Positions 15,197 to 23,526 of a DNA stretch of 39,126 nt are shown in pieces; the stretch's first letter is position 1, and every line of letters starts with the position of its first letter. The position numbers were made by a program, and so were the translations under genes. The notes beneath the pieces are model-generated. The model worked only from the letters and a program-made list of their open reading frames with translations, had not been told where the DNA came from and did not search any database. Location: contig NZ_JAFVMF010000030.1 in assembly GCF_017377715.1 (NCBI RefSeq), positions 1 through 39,126 on the forward strand, in the 5' to 3' direction. Origin of the DNA: Acetobacter sacchari. GTDB lineage: Bacteria; Pseudomonadota; Alphaproteobacteria; Acetobacterales; Acetobacteraceae.

Positions 15197-15658
15197 GTGA
15201 AGTTTATTAAGCGAACCATAGAGACGTTATTATGCCTATGCGTGTGCTATGCGGTTTTCGCCGTAGCAGGGAACATATTCCTTGCGAAGGGAGCGCCTAA
15301 AGACTCGGACGGCAGCACTTATCCCACCCCCGCACTTCCGGCCGCCGTCACCGCCCCGGTTGGGGCGGTCTCCGTTTCTGATTTTTTAGTCGACTTCCCC
15401 GATACGAAGAGCGGGGTGCGCGAGGTTGTCGGTCCTGGGCGTTTGGCCTGTGCTGGCGGTGAACTGTGCTACATATATTCGCCAGACAATATGTCTGTTT
15501 ACGTGATGATTGATATAAAAAAACTCGACCGCGCCTCCCGGAAGGCAATTATCGAGAACGACGCATTAAATGGAACATTATACTATACTACTTTAATCGT
15601 TCACAAAGACGGCATGCTGAACCAGAGTATCGTGACATCCATTTCCCCAGCGAACTGA
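15197..15658 (+). CDS. Membrane-anchored/secreted protein, accessory gene
   Basis: 153 residues from GTG 15197, chosen because AAGGAG sits 7 nt upstream. The N-terminus is a signal anchor (MKFIKRTIETLLCLCVCYAV). The periplasmic part has a Cys pair (LACAGGELCY) and ends with a mixed alpha/beta section. It converges on the HK97-gp10-like gene with a 2-bp gap. AT-rich second half. No family recognised. Confidence 0.62.
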   Translation: MKFIKRTIETLLCLCVCYAVFAVAGNIFLAKGAPKDSDGSTYPTPALPAAVTAPVGAVSVSDFLVDFPDTKSGVREVVGPGRLACAGGELCYIYSPDNMSVYVMIDIKKLDRASRKAIIENDALNGTLYYTTLIVHKDGMLNQSIVTSISPAN

Positions 15659-15660
15659 TC

Positions 15661-16140
15661 TCAACGCTTTAATCGAAGCGCCCCGCCAATCACCTCACCG
15701 CCCACCAGCGTCCCCACGAACCGTTCCCCGATCTCGTGGACGACTTCCTTCTCCTTCCGCATCAGCGCGCCAGCCAGAACCGTGCGAGGCGGCTGCTTGG
15801 TGGTGCCGAGTTCAAAATAGACGAGATGATCGTCATCTGAGCCGATCATCGCCTCATGACCCGACACGTTCGTCTCGATACTGTCGCGCATTGCACCCGA
15901 CCGCAGGCCAGGATCGTTCTCGGTGTAACCGTGGCGCACGCGATCGTCCTTCGTGTTGTCGGCCAGTTCCGCCCACGCAGGCAGCCCGCCGATCGCGCCC
16001 TGATAGTGGCCGATCTCCGCTTTCGCCTCAGTCTGCACGATCCGCGCCGCTGCCTCCAGCCCGGAATGTGTCGCGTGATCGACCTCAAGCGTCATTTCCG
16101 TCAGTGCGGCAGCGAAACCGAGCAGCGAAAGTTCAGCCAC
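15661..16140 (-). CDS. HK97 gp10-like tail/head completion protein
   Basis: About 159 residues from GTG 16140, which has GAGG 10 nt upstream; TTG 16155 is a possible alternative. The C-terminal VYFELGTTKQPPRTVL and LMRKEKEVVHEIG match the (E)fGT-x-x-x-PxP-f-l pattern of the HK97 gp10 family. Such genes normally sit between capsid and tail tube genes; here it lies after the chaperone, where its start overlaps the end of the frameshifted chaperone frame. Confidence 0.65.
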   Translation of the reverse strand: MAELSLLGFAAALTEMTLEVDHATHSGLEAAARIVQTEAKAEIGHYQGAIGGLPAWAELADNTKDDRVRHGYTENDPGLRSGAMRDSIETNVSGHEAMIGSDDDHLVYFELGTTKQPPRTVLAGALMRKEKEVVHEIGERFVGTLVGGEVIGGALRLKR

Positions 16141-16623
16141 TTTGCTTTTCCTCAAACTGCATGGCGTGCCAGTTGAAGCGCGCGCCCTCGAACTCCGAGA
16201 ACGTGATGCTGTAAAGCATCACCTCAGCGGCAGACAGTTCATCCATTGCGGTGCTGTAAGGCACCCCATTCTTCACGAGCCAGAGGCGGTCTGTGATTCC
16301 TGGGGCGCGTCGGAGTTTTTTACGTCGGCCTCAACGGCGGCGCTTTGCTCCTCAGCAACGGCAACAGCGGCAGATGCGGCATCGCTATCCACAACATCCC
16401 AAAGCCCGTCCAATTCCGTGATGTTGTTGGGGAACGGCGGTGTTGGGCGTCCGTCGATCGAAACCACACGCAGCCGAGCAAGCGTGTTCGCGCTCCACGA
16501 GTTATCGCCGAATTGCGCTCCAGCGATGCGCGTGAAGCGCGACAGAAGGCTGCCGCGCAGTTCCCTCACCTCAATCTTCCGCCCTTTGGCGTCGGTGACG
16601 ACGGTGTTTCCGTTCTCGGACAT
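16133..16623 (-). CDS. Tail assembly chaperone, long form by -1 frameshift
   Basis: The slippery heptamer A AAA AAC lies in frame at 16321-16315. A -1 slip there keeps the first 103 residues and opens a second frame of 60 codons down to the TGA at 16135-16133. This extension contains RLWLVKNGVPYSTAMDELS and FSEFEGARFNWHAMQFEEKQ, a plausible coding sequence like the T-part of other G/GT chaperones. Total about 163 residues. The long form normally brings tube subunits to the tape measure. Confidence 0.75.
16273..16623 (-). CDS. Tail assembly chaperone, short form
   Basis: A 116-residue protein between the tail tube gene and the tape measure region. It starts MSENGNTVVTDAKGRKIEV and has the REL-RG-SLLSRF segment seen in Mu gp41-like chaperones. 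The C-terminus is Ala/Glu/Ser-rich and ends soon after the slippery site. Its ATG overlaps the tube stop codon in a TGATG junction. Confidence 0.75.
   Translation of the reverse strand: MSENGNTVVTDAKGRKIEVRELRGSLLSRFTRIAGAQFGDNSWSANTLARLRVVSIDGRPTPPFPNNITELDGLWDVVDSDAASAAVAVAEEQSAAVEADVKNSDAPQESQTASGS
16315..16321 (-). promoter_or_regulatory. Programmed -1 ribosomal frameshift site
   Basis: A AAA AAC on the minus strand, in frame as GTA AAA AAC. This is one of the most efficient -1 slippery heptamers in bacteria. Confidence 0.75.
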
Positions 16624-17051
16624 CAGATTGCGATCCTCTGCGATGCAGTGAAGTTAACTGTCTGGTTAACAATGTTGTCGTTCTGCCACTGGCCCGCATC
16701 GTTGAGCGTGATGGCCACGTCCGAGAACTCGTAGGTTGTGGTCGTGCCGTCAGTTTCGGTGATGTATTGGTACAGAGTGCCGGAATTGATGGTCGCCGCC
16801 GACCAGAACGCCGCCTCGTTCGACGCGATCAGCGCATCAAGCGTGTCGCTGTCGCGCTGCATCACGAAGCTTCCCGACCATCCATTCGGGACTTCATAAG
16901 TGATCGGCTTGCTGTTCAGCGGCGCAGACTTGAGTTGCACTGTCTGCTGATTCGACCGGAACTGAGTGACGGTTGGCAGATCAACCGTCGTTCCGTTCCA
17001 GATGAACACGATCCGCGTGGTGCGGCCGATATTGAAAGGCGCGTTTGCCAT
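16623..17051 (-). CDS. Tail tube protein
   Basis: A 142-residue protein with the usual length and composition of a contractile-tail tube subunit: beta-rich with Thr-rich strands (QFRSNQQTVQLKSAPLNSKP, WSGSFVMQRDSD, TTTYEFSDVAITLND) and one helix. It follows the sheath gene directly and precedes the chaperone, the normal order. Confidence 0.78.
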   Translation of the reverse strand: MANAPFNIGRTTRIVFIWNGTTVDLPTVTQFRSNQQTVQLKSAPLNSKPITYEVPNGWSGSFVMQRDSDTLDALIASNEAAFWSAATINSGTLYQYITETDGTTTTYEFSDVAITLNDAGQWQNDNIVNQTVNFTASQRIAI

Positions 17052-17063
17052 CGCTGGTCTCCG

Positions 17064-18557
17064 TTAGCTGCTGGAGACGGTGACGGAAACGCCCGCGCCG
17101 CCTTCAAGGTTGATGATGAAGAAGCGGTTGATGCCCATGTATTGGACGCTCACGGCGCACACGAGGTAGCCGAGCGCGGTCTGCGCCGTGGGGTTGTTCG
17201 ATGTGTCGCAGATGACGGTGTAGGGAACGGTCGTGCCCGTGTTGTCGAGCATCCCAGCCGAGCGCATCGTGGAGAGAAGCCCAAGGATGGACGCACGCAC
17301 ATTGCCGAACAGCGTGGAGTTGATCGGCTCTCCGACATACGGCCCCATGCCGGTCGCCAGCGTCTCGGCGATGTAGTTCGTCAGACGCGTGTATTCGTCG
17401 CCGTAGATGAGATCGTTCTGCGACGAGTTATAGCCGCCGCGACATCCCCAGATCGCGCCACGCGGGATCGGGTTCGTGACCACATCGAAACCGGCGGTGA
17501 ACAGGGAAGACAGTTCCGCCGTGGAATACGTCTGCGTCGCGCCCGAAGAAACGAGACCAGCCTTCTGACTGCCTGCGACGCCGTAAATCTGCTTGTTGAG
17601 ACCAGACTCTTCCGGGCTCTGCTGCGACAGAAGCCCGGCGACATACGCCTGAGCCGGGACGAGCATGAGGCCGTTCGTGCTGTCGTCCCACCAGAGCCAG
17701 TCGCCGAACATGACCTTAAGGCCATAGGAGGCGTAACCGCCACTGGCAGACGTTGCGACGGCGTTGGTGATCGTGTCGCCGGATGGGCCGGTCGCGATCA
17801 TGTAGACGCCCTCGCCGATGCCGAACGCCGCCTGCGTGGTGTAGCTGGTGACGTCATCCAGACCAGCCAGCATACCGATCGCGCAGGACTGGTTGCGTAG
17901 CGCATACATACCTGTGCGCGGGTCGGAGTCCTCGCCGATGAACTGCTCGGTTGTCGGCGTTCCACCGTCTGCACCACCGGAGAGCGTCACGGTCGCAGCG
18001 GCCAGCGTCGGAACGGTCGTCGGAACCGTCAGGACAATCAGCGCGCTCGTGTCAGCAGTCACAGCCGCGGCGATAGCCGTCCACGTCGTGCCGACATAGG
18101 TTCGCGTGCCGAGAACGGAATGCGAGACCGTAAGCTGATACGTGGTCGTGCTCGCGCCATAGAGGGCCAGCGTCAGCTTGATCGAGTTGCCTGCCGTGCC
18201 GGTGTAGATCGCCGTCGCCGTGACAGTGCCGATCGTGCCGGTCGCCGCCGTGTCCGTGCCGTCAGACACGCGCACGATGCGGAAGTCGCTGGCTCCCTGA
18301 AGCACGCAGATGCTTAGTGCGGTGCCTGCATCCGTGGACGACGCGACCTTTGGGCCGAACGCTGCCAGATAATCGTCGAGGCCGCCAGCGGTCGTCGCGC
18401 TGTTCTTCGCCCCCCATGTCGCGGTTCCGACAATGCCGATGCGGCTATAGGTGACGCCGTTGAGCGAGACCTGTGAATCTTGCACGATTTGGACAGCGAG
18501 ATTCGGGACGATCTGCCCCGAAGTCGAGAACGCGCCAGACTGGTAAATAAGCGCCAT
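17064..18557 (-). CDS. Tail sheath protein
   Basis: A 497-residue protein. The N-terminus (VPNLAVQIVQDSQVSLNGV, then SRIGIVGTATWG) and the C-terminal domain (FGNVRASILGLLSTMRSAGM, then GYLVCAVSVQYM and FFIINLEGG) fit the contractile sheath family, in which the C-terminal part is the conserved handshake domain. The presence of a sheath shows the tail is contractile. Length is normal. Confidence 0.9.
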   Translation of the reverse strand: MALIYQSGAFSTSGQIVPNLAVQIVQDSQVSLNGVTYSRIGIVGTATWGAKNSATTAGGLDDYLAAFGPKVASSTDAGTALSICVLQGASDFRIVRVSDGTDTAATGTIGTVTATAIYTGTAGNSIKLTLALYGASTTTYQLTVSHSVLGTRTYVGTTWTAIAAAVTADTSALIVLTVPTTVPTLAAATVTLSGGADGGTPTTEQFIGEDSDPRTGMYALRNQSCAIGMLAGLDDVTSYTTQAAFGIGEGVYMIATGPSGDTITNAVATSASGGYASYGLKVMFGDWLWWDDSTNGLMLVPAQAYVAGLLSQQSPEESGLNKQIYGVAGSQKAGLVSSGATQTYSTAELSSLFTAGFDVVTNPIPRGAIWGCRGGYNSSQNDLIYGDEYTRLTNYIAETLATGMGPYVGEPINSTLFGNVRASILGLLSTMRSAGMLDNTGTTVPYTVICDTSNNPTAQTALGYLVCAVSVQYMGINRFFIINLEGGAGVSVTVSSS

Positions 18558-18560
18558 GAA

Positions 18561-18764
18561 TCAGCCCCCCAGAGCCGTGCGGACGGTGAAAATGTCGAGC
18601 TTGTTCTTCTTCTTTTCCTCGGCGACCTGCGCGTCGGTCAGCTTCGCGCCAACCGGGTATCCGTGGCCGGGCTTGGTCACGACGTAGGAAAATGCCTGGG
18701 AAACAGATGCGCGCACGGGCGCAGACGGCGCGGCGGGTGCCTGCGTCGGGCTTTCGTCTGTCAT
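18561..18764 (-). CDS. Small protein before the sheath gene (DUF2635-like)
   Basis: A 67-residue protein with a Pro/Ala-rich start and a Lys-rich middle (AQVAEEKKKNKLDIF). It occupies the place of the small Mu gp38-like proteins just upstream of the sheath. It stops 3 bp before the sheath ATG. Confidence 0.6.
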   Translation of the reverse strand: MTDESPTQAPAAPSAPVRASVSQAFSYVVTKPGHGYPVGAKLTDAQVAEEKKKNKLDIFTVRTALGG

Positions 18765-18795
18765 TGATTTCTCGCGGGTGATTAAGGGGAGATGA

Positions 18796-19671
18796 TCAGC
18801 CGTTCAGGAGAACGTCGCCGATTTTCACTGTCTCGCTGCCGTTCAGCAGGACGTTGAAGCCGCCGAATAGCAACTGCGCGTCCTGTTCGTGCTGCGTGGT
18901 GTCGAAGGTGATTGCGTATCGGAGATCGCGCCGAAAGATCGACTGCGACTGCATCGTGTCGATGTCATACGAGCCTGCGAACTGGATCAGTTCCTTCGTG
19001 CCGTTTTTCGACGTGATGAAGCTGATGCCTGAGAGCGCGGCGTCGAGTGCGTGACCAAGCTTGTCGCGGCCTTCCCACGATCCGGACCAGACCGATACGG
19101 TGAAAAGCTGGGACTGGCGGCGAGTGATGCGCTTTGCCGTTGCTGATCCACCCGCGCGCGCCGTGAGCGACACAGCGGACGGAACGGTGACGACAGCCCC
19201 GGATGATGTGGATCCGGGAATCAGCGCCGCCAGAGCCGCCGCAATCGTGGTGGCGGTGTCTGTGGTTTGCACGGCGTAGAGCGCGACAGAATTTGGCTCG
19301 ATAGATGCGTCCGTCGAATGATCGATGCGGATGCCTGCGTTGCCAAGCGGGGTTGCGCCCGACGTGAGTGAAACCGTGACCGTCTGCCCGGAAACTGCAA
19401 GCGCGACAGTCGCGGGCGTCACGTCGCCTTCCGACCACGGCATACCGAGCGGTGCGGGAAGATCCTTCCAGCCGCCTTGGATAGGCATGACGTAGACATA
19501 ATCCGTGCCGCCCTTGATCGAGCATTCGCCGGTCAGGTCGGCGTCGGTGAACCACCCGCGCTTGATGATCGTGCGAGCGCCCGTCAGCGACGCGCTACTG
19601 TCGCCGCTCGGGTAAACGATCCCGTCGATCGTATAGGCCAGCGCGTTCGCAACTGTGCCGATGTCCGCCAT
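18796..19671 (-). CDS. Tail terminator/completion-like virion protein
   Basis: A 291-residue protein. The N-terminal 60 residues (IVYPSGDSSASLTGARTIIK, RGWFTDADL) and the C-terminal 110 residues resemble neck proteins of Mu-like phages. A Thr/Val-rich inserted domain with an Ig-like look (TPATVALAVSGQTVTVSLTS, about residues 85-180) lies between. Located directly upstream of the small sheath-leader gene. Confidence 0.5.
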   Translation of the reverse strand: MADIGTVANALAYTIDGIVYPSGDSSASLTGARTIIKRGWFTDADLTGECSIKGGTDYVYVMPIQGGWKDLPAPLGMPWSEGDVTPATVALAVSGQTVTVSLTSGATPLGNAGIRIDHSTDASIEPNSVALYAVQTTDTATTIAAALAALIPGSTSSGAVVTVPSAVSLTARAGGSATAKRITRRQSQLFTVSVWSGSWEGRDKLGHALDAALSGISFITSKNGTKELIQFAGSYDIDTMQSQSIFRRDLRYAITFDTTQHEQDAQLLFGGFNVLLNGSETVKIGDVLLNG

Positions 19672-19674
19672 GAT

Positions 19675-20376
19675 TTAAGCCTGGTTGACCGTCATCAGGC
19701 ACTCGCTGCCGTATTGAGACGTGGTGACGCCGAAGATCGTGTAGGAAATGCCGTGCGCGTCCGTGACCTGCATGTAGGGACGTGGGAGATAGTTCGGCAT
19801 GAGCGGCAGAAGCAGACCGTAAGCCGCCGCCTTCACCGCGCCTGACGTGCCAGACTGTGGCATGACGCCCGCTTTCGGCTGGCTGATATACGCGGGCCAG
19901 TCCGTCGCGCTCGTCGTATCGCCAGACGTGTTGCTGCTACTCGTGCCGTATGGGTCTTGCAGGCCAGCGACCGTGCATATTCCTGTCGTCAGCGAGCCGT
20001 CATCGGTGGTGACGCCCGATCCAGACATTGCGGTCTCGGTAAGCGACACGACGGAATTGGTCAGCACGCACGACACCGGGCGCCACGGCTCGAACCGGGA
20101 CACGAAATACGTCCCTGTGGCGGCCACGATGATGTCGCCCGACCGAACGTCGTCCGTGTCCATCAAGGCCCACGTCGTCGGCTTGTCCCATAGCGGCGGC
20201 GCGCGAAACGCATAGTCCGGTGACGCGCTAAAATCCGCCATCAGGCAGCGGCTTTCAGTCGTCAGCGGAGCGGCCAACGCGGTCGGACGCATGATCTGCG
20301 CCGGAGCGCCAACCTTCTGAGCTGCCTTCGCCATGCCACGCGCGACGCGGCGCTGGATCAGGAATTGGTCGACCAC
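19675..20376 (-). CDS. Structural protein of the head-tail region, unknown
   Basis: A 233-residue protein from GTG 20376. The N-terminal helix is basic (FLIQRRVARGMAKAAQKVG), followed by beta-rich segments (GDIIVAATGTYFVSRFEPW). It stands between small connector-like genes and the tail completion gene, so a minor head or neck role is likely. No family recognised with certainty. Confidence 0.6.
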   Translation of the reverse strand: MVDQFLIQRRVARGMAKAAQKVGAPAQIMRPTALAAPLTTESRCLMADFSASPDYAFRAPPLWDKPTTWALMDTDDVRSGDIIVAATGTYFVSRFEPWRPVSCVLTNSVVSLTETAMSGSGVTTDDGSLTTGICTVAGLQDPYGTSSSNTSGDTTSATDWPAYISQPKAGVMPQSGTSGAVKAAAYGLLLPLMPNYLPRPYMQVTDAHGISYTIFGVTTSQYGSECLMTVNQA

Positions 20377-20378
20377 GC

Positions 20379-20780
20379 TTATTCGGCGCTTTCGTGCTGC
20401 TCAGACTCAGGCGCGACAGGTTCGGCCACAGGCGCAACCTTCGCCGCCACACGCGCAGCGCCCGGCCCTGAGTGCATGGCGCTCTCCCCAGGACGCAACG
20501 GCCTGTCGCGCCCCTCACGAGGCGTCACGTTGCCCTTGTCGTCCACGAGGTCGCCGGTATGCGCGAGCGTGCCGGTGACACGCAGGGCGCAGACGCCATC
20601 CAGTGGGATAGGGCCAGCGTGCGGGTCAGCGATCTCCACCTCGTCGCCGAACGGATGCACGTCGCGGCTGTTCTTCTTCACGATGATCTCGATCGAGCCA
20701 TCGCGCACAAGCGCCCATGCAGTCTGCGGCAGTGGAAAGCCTGCGGCGGAATGACGCGGGGCTTCGTCTTCGTATTTCAT
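20379..20780 (-). CDS. Hypothetical head-region protein
   Basis: A 133-residue protein with a short beta-rich core (VRDGSIEIIVKKNSRDVHPF) and a low-complexity Ala/Pro/Glu C-terminal tail. In the head-completion cluster; coupled to the next gene with a 2-bp gap. Function not recognised. Confidence 0.6.
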   Translation of the reverse strand: MKYEDEAPRHSAAGFPLPQTAWALVRDGSIEIIVKKNSRDVHPFGDEVEIADPHAGPIPLDGVCALRVTGTLAHTGDLVDDKGNVTPREGRDRPLRPGESAMHSGPGAARVAAKVAPVAEPVAPESEQHESAE

Positions 20781-20787
20781 GATTGCC

Positions 20788-21186
20788 TCAAATTACGATG
20801 CGTCGGCCGGATTGGAGCGCGGGACCGGGCGGAATGCCCATGAACCCGCAAAGCTGCTTGCGCGCCCATGCGTAAAGGCGCTGGCGGTCCGCGACTTCCG
20901 TTCGGTTGCGTGTCCAGACTGCCGCCTGATCGGTGTCGAGATTTTCGGAAGAGCCGTAAATATCTCGCTCCAGCCGCAAGCAATCCTCAAGTTGGATGCG
21001 GATTTGCCCGTATTCCTCGGGCGCCATGTTCTTAAAGCGCCACTCGTTGAACCCGTATTGCTGGAAGAAGCGCCACGACTGTTCGCCTGAGTTGACGCCG
21101 CCGAGCGCCGTGTATCCGAGCATCCGGCGTAACTGGACGAGTTCGTATTCCGTCAGCGGTCCGGGATTGGGGACATACTCATTCAT
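20788..21186 (-). CDS. Head-tail connector-like protein
   Basis: 132 residues from ATG 21186 (GAGG 8 nt upstream supports this over a TTG at 21198). Helical protein with YELVQLRRMLGYTALG at the start and RQRLYAWARKQLCGFMG at the end. By position and length it is like the head-completion adaptors of siphoviruses and myoviruses. Overlaps the upstream gene by 8 bp. Confidence 0.55.
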   Translation of the reverse strand: MNEYVPNPGPLTEYELVQLRRMLGYTALGGVNSGEQSWRFFQQYGFNEWRFKNMAPEEYGQIRIQLEDCLRLERDIYGSSENLDTDQAAVWTRNRTEVADRQRLYAWARKQLCGFMGIPPGPALQSGRRIVI

Positions 21187-21385
21187 CAACAACCTCAAGC
21201 GGAGCGCCGCGATCTTGCAGCAGGGCGATAGTGTGAGGATTGGTCACAACTTCCCCCGCCACCCAATAGAAGCGCCCTTTCCCGTGGGTTTCTTCTATGA
21301 AGCCGAAGGGGCGGGTGAGCCGCACAGGACGAGGGGGCGTCTCCACCCCCTCCCCTTGCGCCACGTATTTGCGTGGACGCGCCAT
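21179..21385 (-). CDS. Small protein coupled to the capsid gene
   Basis: 68 residues from ATG 21385, which overlaps the capsid stop (TAATG). MARPRKYVAQ start, and a middle GRFYWVAGEVVTNPHTI. Translation coupling suggests it is a virion or assembly factor made with the capsid. Function not recognised. Confidence 0.65.
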   Translation of the reverse strand: MARPRKYVAQGEGVETPPRPVRLTRPFGFIEETHGKGRFYWVAGEVVTNPHTIALLQDRGAPLEVVDE

Positions 21386-22752
21386 TACGCCGCCGCGTTT
21401 CCATCGGTCCCGAGGGACTCGATCACCACGCCACGCTTCAGGTAGCTGTTCGTCGCGGTCGGGATGATCGTCGTGTTTGCCGTGACGTCGGTCGGCAGCG
21501 CAAAGCCGCCAATCCAATACCAGGACTGCGCGATGATCTGCTTCAGGCGATCCAGCGGCTCACGCGTGACCATCGCAACACCATCGACAAGTTCCAGCAA
21601 CGACCGATCGACGTCCGGGATATCCATATTGCCAGTGTTGGCGTAGTCGCCACGAACGAGAGCGCCCTGCCCTAGCAGCAGTGCCCGATGGATCGGCCCG
21701 GCGGCGGTGGAGATCGCAGCCTGCTGAGGGGCTTCGGTCGTGGGGACGAACCGAACACCAAGGATTTCGAAGACCGTCCCGTGACGGTAGGTGTCGGACT
21801 GGTACGCGCCGCGATACAACTCTTTGAAATCCGCATCCCGGAACAGGCCGAGCAACTGCAAGTCGTCGAGGTAGCAGTTGTATGCGCCGTTGATCGTCGG
21901 GACGTTGTTGCGGCGTAAAGCCGCGACACCGGCGAGAACGTTCTGGATACCGAGCGTGTCGCCAGCGGCCAAGGCGGCCGTCGTAAGCCGGTTGTTCGGG
22001 CGGATCACCAGTGGCGCGGTCGAGGCCACGACGGCATTCCCAGCAGTGCCATCAGAAACAGTCACGTTCGCCGACGTGGTGAGCGTGCCGGACACGCCGT
22101 CTGGTGCGGTAGAGACGTTCGTTGAATCGGCGGTCGCGGCGGTAACTGTGTAACTGCTTGAGCCGATCGTGACCGTCATCCCGGCGGTGGAACTGATCGC
22201 GACAACCTGGCCTGTGCTTGAAAGCACATTCTGGAAGCCACGAATGTCGTCAACGGAGACGGTCGTCCCGGTCGCAGTCAGCGTCGTGCGCACGCGCGTG
22301 TTTCCACCAAGGTAGCCGCCAACGCCGTTGGACGCACCGCCGAACAGCACGTTGCGCGCGATACGGTCGCGAGACTGCATAGCCTGCACGCCGTTGGTTC
22401 GCGCGTTCTTGAGGAACTGATCAGCGATGCCAACGCCTTCATTGACCGTATTGAGATCAATCGTGTCGCCATACTGGTAGATCGACATGGTGTACTGCTC
22501 GACCGACCAGGTGGACGCAGTGAGACCATTGTCGAAATTCGTATTACTCGTCGGGTTCATCGGCGTCGTGACGGGCGACTTCAGGCCCTTGCGGGTCTTG
22601 GTCAGCGTTTCACCGATACGCGCCGGGAAAATCTCTTTATCCGAAGTCGCGTCGTAGCCGATGCTGGATTCAAGGCCGTCCTGAAATTCACGGGCAAGAT
22701 ACCCTTGCTGGATCGCGGCAGAAAGAGACGCAGGAAAATTCTCGATTCCCAT
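21385..22752 (-). CDS. Major capsid protein with inserted Ig-like domain
   Basis: A 455-residue protein. The N-terminal arm and core (FPARIGETLTKTRKG, EQYTMSIYQYGDTIDLN, DQFLKNARTNGVQAMQSRDR) and the C-terminal half (GTVFEILGVRFVPTTEAPQ, ALLLGQGALVRGDY) fit the HK97-fold coat proteins of the N4 gp56/P22-like kind. Residues about 172-255 are Thr/Ser/Val-rich (SYTVTAATADS, VTVSDGTAGNAVV) and look like an inserted Ig-like decoration domain. It is preceded by a scaffold gene. Confidence 0.85.
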   Translation of the reverse strand: MGIENFPASLSAAIQQGYLAREFQDGLESSIGYDATSDKEIFPARIGETLTKTRKGLKSPVTTPMNPTSNTNFDNGLTASTWSVEQYTMSIYQYGDTIDLNTVNEGVGIADQFLKNARTNGVQAMQSRDRIARNVLFGGASNGVGGYLGGNTRVRTTLTATGTTVSVDDIRGFQNVLSSTGQVVAISSTAGMTVTIGSSSYTVTAATADSTNVSTAPDGVSGTLTTSANVTVSDGTAGNAVVASTAPLVIRPNNRLTTAALAAGDTLGIQNVLAGVAALRRNNVPTINGAYNCYLDDLQLLGLFRDADFKELYRGAYQSDTYRHGTVFEILGVRFVPTTEAPQQAAISTAAGPIHRALLLGQGALVRGDYANTGNMDIPDVDRSLLELVDGVAMVTREPLDRLKQIIAQSWYWIGGFALPTDVTANTTIIPTATNSYLKRGVVIESLGTDGNAAA

Positions 22753-22766
22753 TGGGGAAACCTCAT

Positions 22767-22818
22767 TGATGCTGGATTGTGGGGAGTGATGGGCATCAGC
22801 CCGGAGAACCCAGCATCA
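22767..22818 (-). other. Long-range hairpin between capsid and scaffold genes
   Basis: TGATGCTGG (22767-22775) pairs perfectly with CCAGCATCA (22810-22818); a smaller hairpin GGGCATCAGCCC lies inside. It fills the 83-bp leader of the capsid gene and could act as an RNA processing or stabilising element. Confidence 0.35.
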
Positions 22819-22835
22819 GCCGGGTTGAAACTTGA

Positions 22836-23465
22836 TCAGCGGCGCGTGCTCTCACTGATGTATCCACGCTTGGCGGCCTCATATTCCGCCGGGGACAGGT
22901 CCCGGACGTTGGTCGGCGCCCCAGTCTGGGGAGGCTTCGGCGCAGGCGACGACACGGTATTGCCCGTCACGCTGCCCGGCTTGGCCGCTTCGGCGAACAG
23001 GTAGCCTTTCGACTCCTTGGCCGCCGCAACAACCTCGTCGAGACCGACGAACGAACCGTCGTCAGCGACAGTGACGGACGAAAGGTCCATAAGCCGCACA
23101 GCGTCTTTCGCGTCGACAGCCCCGAGGCGCGTTGCTGCGGCTTCCGCATTCGCGCGGATCAGACCAGCGCGATACGAAGCCTCACGCTCGCTCATCGCGG
23201 CGTCTGCGTCGGCCTTGGATTTGGTCGCTGCCTCGTTGGCCGCCGCAACCTGCGCCTCGAACTCGCCGCGCTGCTTCTCGATCTGGCCTTTGTAGCCATC
23301 GCGAGATTTGATCGCGTCGTCGCGCTCGGTGATTGCGGCATCTCGCTCGCCACGGATCGTCGCGTTCTCCTTGCGGAGCGTTACAAGATCAGCACGAGCC
23401 CGCTGCAATTCGCGCACGGTGTTCTGGTCAACGCCGCCATCAGGCGTGTTGTTGTCTTCGGACAT
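22836..23465 (-). CDS. Capsid scaffolding protein
   Basis: A 209-residue protein dominated by a long coiled coil (residues about 15-100, for example LQRARADLVTLRKENATIRG), followed by a flexible Pro-rich region (SSPAPKPPQTGAPTN) and a short C-terminal helix (LSPAEYEAAKRGYISE) of the kind that contacts coat protein. This layout is typical of phage scaffolds located between portal and major capsid genes. Confidence 0.72.
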   Translation of the reverse strand: MSEDNNTPDGGVDQNTVRELQRARADLVTLRKENATIRGERDAAITERDDAIKSRDGYKGQIEKQRGEFEAQVAAANEAATKSKADADAAMSEREASYRAGLIRANAEAAATRLGAVDAKDAVRLMDLSSVTVADDGSFVGLDEVVAAAKESKGYLFAEAAKPGSVTGNTVSSPAPKPPQTGAPTNVRDLSPAEYEAAKRGYISESTRR

Positions 23466-23526
23466 CTGTCCCTCGATATTTGTGGAAGAAAACCGGCATC
23501 AGCCGGGTCGGCGCGACACTTGCGCG

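Noticed and set aside
16767..17900. 377-codon open frame on the plus strand
   Set aside because: It is antisense to the tail tube and sheath genes; composition (Arg/Asp/Val-rich) is what a GC-rich coding strand gives in a shadow frame.
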